64,000 bases of DNA from Sarcocystis neurona (taxonomy: Eukaryota; Apicomplexa; Conoidasida; Eucoccidiorida; Sarcocystidae), in assembly GCA_000727475.1 (NCBI GenBank), contig KL647300.1, positions 2,128,255 through 2,192,254 on the forward strand, read 5' to 3'. The first letter of the stretch is position 1. Every line of letters starts with the position of its first letter. The notes beneath the pieces were generated by a model. It searched no databases and had not been told where the DNA came from. It saw only the letters and a list, made by a program, of their open reading frames with translations. Positions 46,246 through 58,900 of the stretch are shown piece after piece. The position numbers and the translations under genes are program-made.

Positions 46246-47603
46246 CACATCTGCACACACACACGTGTGCAAATGCAGGGACGCATCCTTTGGTGGCATG
46301 GCAGGTGATACTGTTCCCTTCTTACGTACGTGTATATGTCTCAGTACATGCGTATACATTTCTCTGCGTGCGTCCACAATATGTATACATACGTGCGCGC
46401 TTCTGTGTAGACGACACAGATGTTCTATATACGCATACACGCACAAGCGTACGCATAAACTTGTCCAGAAGGCTTTAAAGCTCTGACCGTTCGTGCGACT
46501 CCTACTGCTCTGGAGCACAGCCTGTCCCGACCACAGCTGGTAAGAGAATACTCACACGCAACTATACGTATTCTGCGTGGACTTGTACGCGTATTCAAGT
46601 CCCGCAGTACACCCCGTCTACCTCCGGTGCCGCTACTCTGTTGATGTGATCCCTAACTCTACCTGCGTATTTAGAGATGAAAAATAATATTAGCAACGTT
46701 GTTACACATGTTTATACAAGTGCAATCCCGTGAAAGGTAGACAAGCCAGGATCTGCGCACTAGGTCCTCTGCTCTCGAGACAGTGAACAACGCATCTGTG
46801 TCTACGGAGTATGGCCCCATATATATATATATTATGTATGTATATATGTGGTTATGTGTTCTTCTGTAAGAGTACACAAGTATTTATTGCTGCTCTTTAA
46901 AAAAGTGGTCAGAGTAGGTACCTTTTATTCCAGGGTGGTACTTCAGGTAGATTCACGCATGTATTATCCTTTAATCGTCCTCATACGTGTGTCCAGGTGG
47001 TAGCATGTGTGAACGGAGAGACGTTAATGAACGCGGTTACGAGTTTCAAATCCAGAAGAGATCGAGAAGGGAATGTACCTTTACAGAGCGGTTAATCCTT
47101 TGCTGTGTCTGGGAACAGCATTTCCGTCTAGTGACTGCGCGCATATGTAGCAACAGCTGTAGTAGTAGTAGTGGGTTGCATGCCAACAACAGCAGCAGTA
47201 CTAGATTTTGCGGGATCCCCGGTGTATCATAGAAACAGAGCTCCTTAACTTCTGCAGCAGCATATGTTACCTGCAAGAGCATACACTGGCGCTGCAGCAG
47301 ACGTAGAACGTCCTCTGAGCAACTGCCCGCGTGAGCAGCAGACGCGCTTGGTAAAGCAGCAGCTACGTGCCAGTATGAGCAACAGCGGAGGGCTTGGCGC
47401 GCCGCACAGCATAGCAGCAGGCATGCTGCGCGAGCTGTGTTATTTACGTAAGGCACCATCGGCCTGAAGTGGACTACGTGTCTGCTTCTGACGTGGAATA
47501 GGCGCGTAGTAGAACAAGCGTACGCTTGCGCGCTACATATTTGGACAGACGTCTCTGCACATGTATGGCCGTACATGCCTCGTTGCGTACGCACCCAGGC
47601 ATA

Positions 47604-47857
47604 TGTATTACGTATGTCTGTATACGTACATGTGTGTGGGTCGAACCGTAGGCGACAAACAATTGTATGTTATACATATATGTATCTGTACGTGTGTGTG
47701 CGTAAGTCAACCCGTATGCGTCAGACATATGTCTTATCCATGTATGTATACGTCCGCGTGTATGGCTAAGTCTATCTATAGGCGTCACACATATGTATGT
47801 TATACACATGCGTACTTGTATACGTGTGTGGGAAGGTGCTCCCACATGCGTCAGAGT
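47604..47857. repeat. Minisatellite, four copies of about 65 bp
   Basis: Units start at about 47604, 47664, 47730 and 47794 with TGTATGTTATAC-like sequence and end in GTAGGCGAC / GTATGCGTCAGACA / TAGGCGTCACACA / CATGCGTCAGAG. A weaker fifth copy may precede at 47561. Confidence 0.8.
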
Positions 47858-49690
47858 GCGTCTATGAGTGAGGCAGCAGGCGCGCGGCGGAATACGCAGG
47901 TCCGTTCTACTTGGTCCAGAGCGTCGCCGTGTGGCAGCGCAGTCGTCACCACAGCAATGGTAACGATATAGCAGCACCTGCAGACTGCACGAGCTCGCAC
48001 GCTTGTTGCTGTATGCAACAATACTGTATGCGACAACAAACAGCTGCTGCCCGTCTGTATCGCCTACGTGTTTCTCGGAGGGCCGGACGACAAAAGATGA
48101 AGACGTCATAGGTGTTCTAGAAAAGTTAGTTTTTGTAACGTCATGTGGGTATAAATGTACTCAAGTTTTTTGCATTGCAAAGTGGCGCAGATACTGCAGC
48201 ACCTGACCTGATTAAACACAGCCTGTACCTGCAGGTATCTTCGACCGTTACACCTGTGTCTACACCTGCTTGCGCACAATGAGGTGCGCTACATATAATT
48301 ATACGAATACATATATATATATATATATGTCGTGCCTCTGTCGAGGGTAGTAGCCGCGTGTGTATCCACAGGCACATTCACATGTATATCTGTGGATACG
48401 CACACACATATAGAGGCGCGTGTAGTATGCCGGATCCAGTAGAAGTTACGAGTGGGTCTCCTTCCCAGTTTTCTTCCCACCTGCCCTTGCCATCCCGTTT
48501 CAGACCCTTCTTGTTATCCCGTTTCCTCCTGTGTATATCTCCACTTTCCTCACAAGTTCACCGGGCTCCCATTCCCCGTAAACAGTATGCATTTTAATAT
48601 TTCGTGTGTGCATGTGCTTCCTCTCTGACACGCTGTGACGTGTATTTTGTCTTTTCTGTTACTCCTCCTTCCTGGTGGGTTCCACTGGCTTGGCGGATTC
48701 AATACGGTGGTGTGTTCTCTCCTCCTTCCACTTCTGTGTGACTGAGCAAAAAGACCTTCCTCCTGTCAAATATAGTTCCACACTTCGAGAAACGTTTTTT
48801 TCGCTCGTCGCCTTCTGTCGGCTTTGCTGCTCAAGAGCGCGCAACTTCTACACAACAAAGTCGTCTTCCTGGTGTACGGACACCACTAGACGCAGCGCCG
48901 CTTTTTGGTGTACGTACAACTCCGGGAGCGGGACCGCGTTTTGGTGTAGCTAGACCACAATAAAGTATGTCTTGACCTCACTCTTTGCAGGGCCTTTTAT
49001 GGGTATCTAGCTCTCCCTTCTTGTCCTCCGACTGAACTACTCTCTGTGTGCTCGAGGCCTCTTCGCTACCTTCGTCCGTCGCACGAGAGTCCCTTTTACT
49101 CTCGTCTTTTACTTTCTTGCACTTTCACTGCGGCTGCTCTTCGCGTTCACCTGCGTTAGTACTTCTTCAAGCACTGTGAGGACCCAGTGAGAACTTGAAG
49201 TTATCATCGAGGTTTTAAATTCTCTCTAGCTGACCTGCTCATGTGTCTCACACCAAGTAAACCATTTCCTTCTTTGTGACACTTTCTTGACGAAGAGAGA
49301 AGTGTCCGCATTTCGCATTCTCATGCCCTTGTACCTACCACCTTCCTCACCTGTCTACTCCTCCCTTCCTGTTGGTTTCTATCTTTTGTGTGCCTCACCC
49401 CACCGTAACTCCACGTTGTCTTTTGCTGCGCCTGTTGCTCCTCCTGTTGCTGCCGGTGCAGCTGCTGCTTCTGCTGCAGCACCACGCGCAGCCTTGTCGC
49501 TTCAAGAGGCGGTCTCCTGGCTCAATTTCTTGCTGCTGCAGCATCCCCCTGCCACTTCTCCTGCAGCAGCGCACGTTCGCGTCTCTGCTTTCCTCGCTCG
49601 GAGGGTTTACTGCCGCGCCTGCTGCTGCGCCTGCTCTGTCGTTGCTGCCGCCGCTGCCCCCTCTCGGCGCGGCCTGCCGCGTTTCATTAC

Positions 49691-49981
49691 CTGAACAACG
49701 TCTGGGCGGGGAGGGAGAGTGCCGCTGAGGTAAGAAAAGGGAGGCGTCCCGGCAGCGTAGTTCCCAAGCAGATATTGCGAGTCGACAGGTTCTGCTCCCA
49801 TTTTCGTTTCTGCTGCTGCTGCTTGAGAAGGCGTCACCAGCTGTCTGCCTAGTCGCCAGCGGACGGCACTATCGAACAAAGCAGGCCCGACACCTGTTGG
49901 GTCGGAGAAAAGCTCAAGCACAGGTAAGAAGCGTCGCAGCACCTCGATAATACTCTGGTGCCGATAGGTGAATGATTCTTC
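49691..49981 (-). CDS. Secretory gene, exon 4
   Basis: 97 codons, phase 0. Acceptor GTACGCGCAG/GAAGAA, donor GTTGTTCAG/GTAATG. It encodes EESFTYRHQSIIEVLRRFLP, VLELFSDPTGVGPALFDSAV, RWRLGRQLVTPSQ, PVDSQYLLGNYAAGTPPFSY. A plus-strand frame overlaps its end but is weaker. Confidence 0.72.
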
Positions 49982-52900
49982 CTGCGCGTACACACACACA
50001 CGTATGTACAGGAACAGCAAAAAATGACAGCATTGCACAGGGTGCTGCAAGGGGGAGAAGCGAAGAAAAAGAAAAACGACGCAGGAGGAGCAAGAGGACG
50101 ATGCGGAGAGGCGAGAAGGGGAAACGAAGAAAGGCAACGGGAGGATGAGGAGGAACAGAAAAGAAGAGTGAAAAGGAGAAATGAAGGAGGGCAGTACGTG
50201 AAAAAATAGAGAAAAAGACGCAGGGACCATTCCCGAAGGAAACGTGGACAGTGCAGCGCGAGGGGGAGAGACAACAGAAAGGCGTGAAGACGAGGGGAAG
50301 AAGCGTGCGACGCGGCGGAAATTAAAATTTCCGTCTTCAGGAGGAGGAGCAGGAAGTGAACCGAGAAACAGCAACAAAGGCGTGGAAGTTTGACGGAGAC
50401 GAATAACGCACATCGCACTGTAGGGAAGAAGTGCTGCAGTCGACGAAGGGGGAAGAAGAAACACGCAATGAGAGAAATACCGCAACAACGAGGATATGTA
50501 TGCAATGAAAAACGATGCGAATAACGAAAGCCTGACGGAGAAAGGACGAGACCGTTGTCCCCACCCAGAAAGGAGCTGTAATGAAGAGTCAGAAGCGAAC
50601 CAAGCGAAGAAGAAAAAAAAACGAGGAAGTAGATAAGGAGAGAAGGGACGGGAGGGAGCTGTGATAAAGAAATGCAAGGAGGAAAACCACTGCAGCCATG
50701 GAACAGTAGTAGTGAGAAAAATTAAGTCTGTGCAAAAAGAAATGTCGCCGCTCTAAACAGGGAAATAGGATGACGCTACGCAGATATTCGAGCGCGCGAA
50801 GACCCACCTCAACAAGTAACCGTCGCATACGTATGTGTATTATACAAGCGGACGTCAAGTGCTGCATATAGATGTTTGGAAGGAACACATGTCTCTCTGC
50901 GTCTGTTCATACACAATATAGATGAATGTGTTACATATATGGACATCAAGAGATGGCACGTACACATTTGTAAGGCAAAATGGTGGCATATAGATATCTG
51001 TAAAGCCGACACGTTTCTCTGAATCTATACGTGCATATATATATATATATACGTCTATACGCGTTTACACATACGTACATATATGATTATATTACACATA
51101 TGGACTCCGAGTGGTGACACATAGATATCTGTAAGGCAAACACATTTTTCTGCATCTATACATATATATATACACGTAGGCGTACTGGCGTATAGCTGAT
51201 TAGAAGAGAAAGATGCTACGTACATATATGTAGGTTTACATATGTTTACATGTGTATGAGATGTTTATACCGACAAATCATGTGATGTACAGAGGATTGT
51301 CTGCAGGTGTAATTGAGACGTTTTACAGTCTCAAAATAATTCTCTTTTTTTGTTTCTCTCTTCAATTTGCGTAAACACAGACACATGCGAGAGAGAGAGA
51401 GAAATAGAGACATTCCGTCGAAAAAGAAACGTGTAGAATCTACCAAGGAGCAAACGCGTCCGGTGTCATCTTTCGAAAGGCTGTACATACGTTCTTTTTT
51501 CCTGTGGAACTGAAGAAAATCTCTTTGCGATAGAAACATCATGAGAATTCGACTTGAAGAATTTCTTATTCATCTTCGCGTGTATCATTGGTACTACTAC
51601 GGAGGCTTTTGAAGAATAACAGACACGACGCCCAAGTTCCCGTGGAAAACGAGGATGATGAGAAGAAAGTGAAATGTAATACTTCTTCAGAAGTACGTAT
51701 GTGTCTCTGTGATATGCAGCAGCTGTCATAACAGAAACAACAGCGGCAGCAGCAGGACAGAAACCGCACAGCAGTCACAAATGACGAACAAAGGCCAGCA
51801 GCAACAGCAGAAGGAGCCGCAGGAAAGAAGAGGAAAAAGCAGGCGGGAAAAAGCAGGCGGAGGAGTCGTATGAGTAGCTAGCGTGACACGCCAGTAACCA
51901 CAGCAGCACGTGGCCGCACCAAAACAGGGGCAGCAGAACGATATCTCAAGGAGCAGCGGCAGCAGCAGGTGAAGTGGTTGGCAATGGCAATAGAACGACG
52001 GGAAGGAGCAGCAGAGAAAAAAAGAGAGAGAGCAACTGGAGGTGACCTTCTTACTGACGTGCCAAGAGCGAAAAGATCTTGATAGTAACAGAAGGGCGGG
52101 CAGGAGCAGCGGAAGGGCGGGCATCGGAGCAGCAATGAGAGAGAAATAGAGAGAAAACAACTCGAGAAAAGATTTCTTTTACCGTCGTGCTAAGAGCGAA
52201 GACGTCTTCCGTCGTAGGCCCGAACGCGTCTTTGTCGTACGCCACCACAGCCCAGAAAGAGGCAAGGATATCTCCTCTATCAGGAAAGTAGAGGGGGTCT
52301 CGAAGGTAGGCTTTGCCAAGCAGAATGTGGCCACCGTCTGCTGTTTCTCCCACTTTTCGGATCTTGGGAAGAGAACGACAAAAAAGTAGAAAAGTGTGCC
52401 GGAAGGCAACGACAAAGGGAGGTTACACAGCAGTCGCCAGGAAGCGGAGAGAACAAAAGACAGGACGAGACTGGCAATGCACGAAGACGACGGACGGAGA
52501 AGAAGAAGAGGATAGAGGACGGAAATGGGAAACTAAAAAAGGTGGAGACGGGTTTTGTCTGACGGGAGGAGGAAAGGACGAAGGGGCGGAAGAGTAAGAA
52601 CGCGAAGAAAATAGAATAAGAGGAGGAGATGTACAGGAAGATGAAAAGGAGCTGCAGGCTACGGGTGTTGTGGCTTCACGAGATTTAGTTGAATTTGTAC
52701 GCGAGAAGGCTGGCGTAGTAAGTGTCGCAGAAAATAAAAGAACGTACGGAAGACGAGGAGAGGACTGGCCTGGACAAAAGTGGCAGGGAAACAAATGAAA
52801 AAATAGTGAGAAGTTGTAGTGAGAACTTGAAATAGAGGTCGTGACGAAGGAGCGAAGAAGAGGTAAGGAAGAAAATGAGAAGAAGAAATTCGAAGAGGCA

Positions 52901-55900
52901 AGTAGCGAGAAGGAAAAAAAGGACTCCACGGAGAAAACAAGGCACAAGGAAGATAGCAAATGCGAGGAAACGGAAGAGATAAGGCGGGAAGCAAACAGCA
53001 AACGATCGACAGCAGGGACAGCCGAGAGATTGAAACAAGAAAATTAAGAAACTGGGAAAAGAAGTGAACTGGCCACCTGGAAGGGTGAATAACCAACAGT
53101 GAGAGACGTCTCTGTTTCTTCTCCCATCACCTTTTTCATACGCGTGTGTGTATCCGCCTGCGCCAAGCTACGCGCAGTAACAAGTAGAAATATGTGCTTA
53201 TACTCTACAACAATATAAATAGATATATACTACGGACGAATATCTCACGTGTGTATTTGTGAGTATACATACTTAGCTCTGTGATCCGTGTATACATACA
53301 TTGTGACCCATATGTATTTCTGTGTTTCTTTCGTAGATGGTTATCATCTACGTGTAAAACTATACACATGCGTCCATCATTCACGCGTATGTGCGTGAAA
53401 TTCTACGAAACCCCTGTGTAGAAGCTCGTAAGTTTTGCTGAGCGTAGATGTCACTTTTTGAAAGAGATATCGAGGATGCCTGCGCGGAGTGTCTCATTTG
53501 GTCCCCTAATTTTACAAGTAAACCATGCGTGTAGTATATTATGGTATATACATATACGTACATATATATATATGTAATGAATTCACATGCACCGAACAGG
53601 AAAAATTATACACATATATATATGTATTCATACATGGCGTATGTGTGTATATGTATGTGTGTGTATTTGCTAGTGCAACGTATTCCAGATAGACACATGA
53701 CGCTATAAGATCCGTGTCACACCTCGTGTATCTGTGTATATATATATATGTATATATATGTATATATATGTATATATATATATAGTCGGATATGTGCTTA
53801 TGTATATATGTTTAAGTGTGTATCTGTACACGTGTATGTAGACACGTATATATATATATATATGTGCATATGTGTCCGTATATATGTGTGTATATGTATA
53901 CGTATATACTATAAATGTATACGTATAACATATAGGCATATATATATAAATGTAGGTATACATACATATATATCTATATATGAACACAGACATATTCGTA
54001 CAAACGTGTATACATACGTATGGTGTAGGTGTTTTCGTTGCGGGCGATGAAGAGCTGGTACACATGCGTGTGTATACCGCATCGTAGACGTATTACTACA
54101 GAGTACATAAATTTATTCTCAGCACACCATCATCATGTATGTATATAGTATATACTTATCGGACGGCTAGGTGAGCCTCTCCACAGATATACGTATGTAT
54201 GTTCATAATCCGTATACAGTCCATACCATGTATATATATATATATATATATTATATGTAGTTCAACTGACGTACATATACATATATTCGTATGCAGTCCA
54301 CAAGAAGACAGAAGCCTTCCTTTGTATACCATTACTCAACGTAGTATTTGTAGAGGAATACGTATACATATACAGTATATAGCTGTATAGACATATATAT
54401 ATATACATATATATGTATACGCACATGCATGCACACACACACATACGCACATATACACATATAAACATGCACGTATTTACATACATGTGCACAGATAACA
54501 GATGTCGTTATATCTGTGTTATCTGTATGTATGCTTGCCTGCCTGTAAAGGTGCGCTGCACGCGTAACAAAATGCACAAAGTTTTCCATTCAACGTATTA
54601 TACCCTGCAAGCTTCTCTGGGGATTCCCTTCACAAAAACATACGACTCCTTCGTTGCTTACCACATCGACAATATTCCTGAAAGGATGTTGGTTATTAAT
54701 AACTCCCAAGTGCGTTTTGTAGGCGGCTTCCTCCGCTTCGGGACACATGAGTCCGAAGTCCACGGTGTAATCGTAGATGAGAGAAGGTTTTGAGTCAACG
54801 TATTCCCCCGGCGCAACGGGGTCAGTAAATGTTCCGATGTATGTGTAGGCAGGAATATCTAAGGAGCTGTGAATAATATTCTGCAGCATGTATACGTCTC
54901 GCTGGTTTCCGCAGCGTGTCATGAAGGACAGCTTCCCTGCCCACCACATCCGCAGCAGGTAGTTGTACAGGTCTGGGCGGGCGCAGACAGCAGCAGGACA
55001 CAAACGGAAGCAGAGGGACAGAGAAAAGTGGACAAAAAGAGAGGGAAGGGGGTAGAGAAAGAAGAGACGCGAGGGAAAGACGATGAGGAGGTGCAGGAGG
55101 AGGACAGCGCAGAAGTACGCAAAGAAGACAGATGAAGGAAGACGAGGTAATCAAGGTGCGGAGGGGGGGACGCGGGCTGTGCGGAACTACGACGAGTGAA
55201 GGGGAAAACAAAAAGAGAAAAAACGCGGGGAAGCTGCAGCAAAGAAGAGAGAACAAGTAAGAGACAGAGACGACGTGAAATGAGATAACTGGAAGACAAA
55301 GCAGAACGGCAGCCTATGAAACCATGAAACAGCTCAGCAGAAAAACCGGGCAGCACGACGCGAAAAGGGGAAATTCGCGAACTAGTCAGGCAGAATAACC
55401 GACCGCATTAGCAGCATTGACAGGGACAGCAGCAGGAAGAAAGCAAACGTCAGACGAAAACAAGCAGAGCCGGCAGGGAAGCAGGAGCCGCGGGAATAGA
55501 CGGAAAAGCACGAACGACAATAAAACACGGAAAGCAGAAGCAGCAGGGAAGAAAGAAGAAGGCAACGCGGGCCTGCATGTGATGCGGGCTCCGCAAATTG
55601 AAGAAGGTACTTCGCACAGCAAGAGGAGGGCCTGAACAGCGCCGCAAAGACATTCAAATAGAGTGCTGCGTGTACGTCTGCAGAAGTGGCCCGCGCACGA
55701 AAACGGAGGAGGGAGAGGATTCTAAAGATACGGGCATAACATAGCAGGGGAAAGAACAACACAGGTGCTACCCGGGAACAAGTGAAGATTGCTGGGGCGC
55801 TAGCGAAGGAAGGGCGTAACAAAGGATGATAAAGACAGGGAAGAAAAGCGGTAGATCAGAGATGGAACGACTACTGAGCCTGCGATGGAATAGTAGTCAC

Positions 55901-58900
55901 ACTAGTGTGTGAAGAGAAGGGTATCTGAAAGGGAGGAGCAGGAGGAAGAGACAGAAGTGGGAAGACCAAGAAAGTGAAAGAAAAAAGGGCGACGAGAAAA
56001 AAGGGACAGGTGATCTTGGAGGAGTTCCGATTTTTACAAAAGAGTAACTCCGTGGAGGTGAGGACGTAGAAGAGACTCAAAGAAATTAACGAATCGGGAC
56101 GGAACACCGAATCAGAGACAACCAAGGAGAGCACCGAGGAAGGCGAAAAGACGCATAAGAGAAAATACTAAGAAGCGAGACAGGATTTTCATTCTTGCTT
56201 TGTGTGATACTGAAGTGGCAAAGCAGGCGAAAACAGTCTTATATTGAGGTCAGAGAAGAGACAGTGGAGAGAGGAGGGGGAAGAGGAAAAAGTCAGAGTC
56301 TTCTCTTTGCAGCCTAGACACTAACACAGGAGAAAGATAGGCGTAAACACGTGTAAATGGGCACATGTCTGCGCAAAGCGTGAGAGTGGGCCGCGCACTA
56401 TAGGCAATGAAGACAGGCTTGGCTGCACACAGAGTGGAGGTAAGGGGAAGAAAAAACAGGCAGATGGCGAAAAAAAAGACAAGGAATGGGTCAGCAAAGA
56501 AGCAGTGCAACCAGTGCGGGCAAGGAAAACAGTAGGCGTGCTGTAGAAGAGACGCAGGAAGGCGTGGACGAAGAACAGGTGGAACAGAGAGAACGCTGCA
56601 GGTGGCGGGACGGGAACAGAAACAGGCACAATAGCGGTCAACTTGTCGCATCAGAGAGGCAAAAGGCTCTGAGGTGTAAAGCTAACGCAACAGGAAACAG
56701 CAAATTTGGAACTGAACTTAGATAGATCCTGTCATGCACTAGCTCCAAAACTACAATTCGCGTAGTCGCGCCCCTCCGTATGTCTACGTATTGCTCATGC
56801 AGATGGATAGCCGTCTTGCTCGTAAAGAGATGCAGAGAGAGAGACTTGCGGAGACGAAAGGGAAACTGCATAGTAGCTAACAAGCTCACGGCAGGCTGGC
56901 GTGAACAGGGCTGTGTTAATTTCAATTTCTCCCACTTTTTCAGGCATACCAGGCCACCAGGAAACACGCCTGCGTTGCTAAGATGGTGCGTCAATAGAGA
57001 AGTGCTGACATGTGTGTATACATATATGTATATAAATATATATATATGCCTACTTGCGCGTACACTTACACGTATATGTGTGTGTATATGCAGGCTTACG
57101 TACCCATATATATATGTGTGCACATACACAGTCTAATGCTGGGACATGCAGTCTCCACAATGCTGGCTGCATTATTGAGAGCACTCAAATGAACAGGGAA
57201 AACCCTTCTACGAAGGCAACTGGTAAGGAAGAGGGGAATAGGCTGGGCACCCATAAAGCCGGCAGGCAGCAAGCTTAAAGTTGTGTCCTGGGTGCTACTC
57301 TCATGATAAAACTGCAGCAGCACCCTGCTTTTCACTACGCCTAATGCAAGAGCCCCTCTACTAGCTGCAGCGGTGGGAACCAAGGCAGAACAACGATATG
57401 TTACGACCGTGATAGAAGAAAAGTATGTGTAGACACACAGAACGACGCACGATTATCTCTTACCTTGTAACCTAGTGATACGCACGTGGTAGTTGTATGT
57501 GTGAGCATGACACAGGACACACCAGAGAAAGAAAGTGACTACGATATTGCAGGCGTGTTCGTGATATGTGGACACAAAGTCGCCGATTCTAGTGCACGAC
57601 GACCTATGGGCTCCAAAGTTTTTGAGGGCAGAAGGACGTGATCTGATTCAGTCATCTCTTCAAACTGCGTCGCATGAGTGTACGTAGATATTCAGAAGAA
57701 AGAACAGACAATAGATGGGTACGCACGTGGAACTAGGTACGAAACGATAAAGTAGATCAGCACCGGTAGTATAGGCATCGGTGAGTGCGCAGCAACAGTA
57801 GTGGAAGCAACACTGTCGGGAGTGGAATGGCTCATTACACAGCAGTACTAGAACGGAGTTAGTTCCGTTGGCACTCGGACTGCCGGAAAAAAATTTTGGC
57901 CGCGAATATGCATTAGGGAGGGGGGTCTTATGAGGATGCATGTATCGATGCCAAGAACCCTGTTTAGGAACTGGAGGAGCTACGCCAGAGTGTCAAGTTT
58001 TTTCGGTGGAGGGAGACAGCACTCTCTTTTCTCTTGGTTTCTCTGTACAGGACTGACTCTGTAGTAGCGGTGATGTGACCGAGGATGTACAAAACGGAAT
58101 CCTGGACCACAAAAACCCCGGTGACGGCCGCTTCACAGAGTGTCATGAGGACACAGGGGGGGAAGAAACTAAGCTCGTTCGCAATCATTACATCGCTCGA
58201 CTATCCTGCATATGCCGTTGTTCCGTAGCATCTTCGTATAAGCCAATGTATCAAACTTATCCTGTTTAGTACTATGTACAACTTTACGTGTTTGTGAGGA
58301 TCTAGGGTGCGTGTATTTTTTGTATGCACACTTTGTTGAAATCCTTTTGTTGTTAAAGGCCTGAGCATGTAGGTTTGTACGGATGTGTGGATACTATATA
58401 CACGCACAAAGATGTACGTGCATTCTCGACGTGTGGGTACCATGCACAATATATTAACAATCTATATATTCCGAATGTAAAGTACAATGCCGAATCCCAA
58501 GGCCTCTCAGCTTCACTTCATCAGGTGACACGCGCTTCCGCTGCGACCATAATGAAAGCATTTCGTTTTCTTCTGGAGGCACCAAGATATAGCCGCACAA
58601 GTGTTGGTGCACACTTTCAGGTATATGGCTGGTGTGTGACGCAGATCCTATGTGACTAACAATCTTACCCAGTGCGCGATATTCACCGCGTGTACTTAAA
58701 AAAAGCCAGCGCACGCCCGCTACGCGCGCAGTGCTAGTCTGGACCAGGCCATGTTCAACATGAAGGCCGAAATTTGCCGTGAAGTACATATACTAAATCC
58801 AGCACGCAAGCGTACTCAGCACCGCAACATATTACGTGTATTGTAATCTTTTAGCGAATTGAGCTGACCAGCGATACGTTATGCGAGCTGCCGCTGGACT

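Larger units (their letters stand above)
45424..49690. other. Region without a supported gene
   Basis: Mixed DNA with minisatellites at 46.1-46.2 and 47.6-47.86 kb and a pyrimidine-rich plus strand at 48.4-49.4 kb. Candidate frames (47474-48109 minus, 48659-48844 minus, 49287-49694 plus) have no domain and are repeat-derived or isolated. Further 3' exons of the minus-strand secretory gene may lie here, because its last defined exon ends in a donor. Confidence 0.45.

Noticed and set aside
47474..48109. 211-codon minus-strand frame with an ATG
   Set aside because: More than half of it is the 65-bp minisatellite read as Thr/His/Tyr repeats; no domain.
49287..49736. Plus-strand gene with donor GCTGAG/GTAAGA at 49736
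   Set aside because: It overlaps the minus-strand exon 49981-49691, which has better composition, two good splice sites and matching phase.
56638..58789. Extra exons of the minus-strand secretory gene
   Set aside because: Short protein-like frames occur, but I found no set of splice sites that fits the phase, and exons 1 and 2 join correctly without them.
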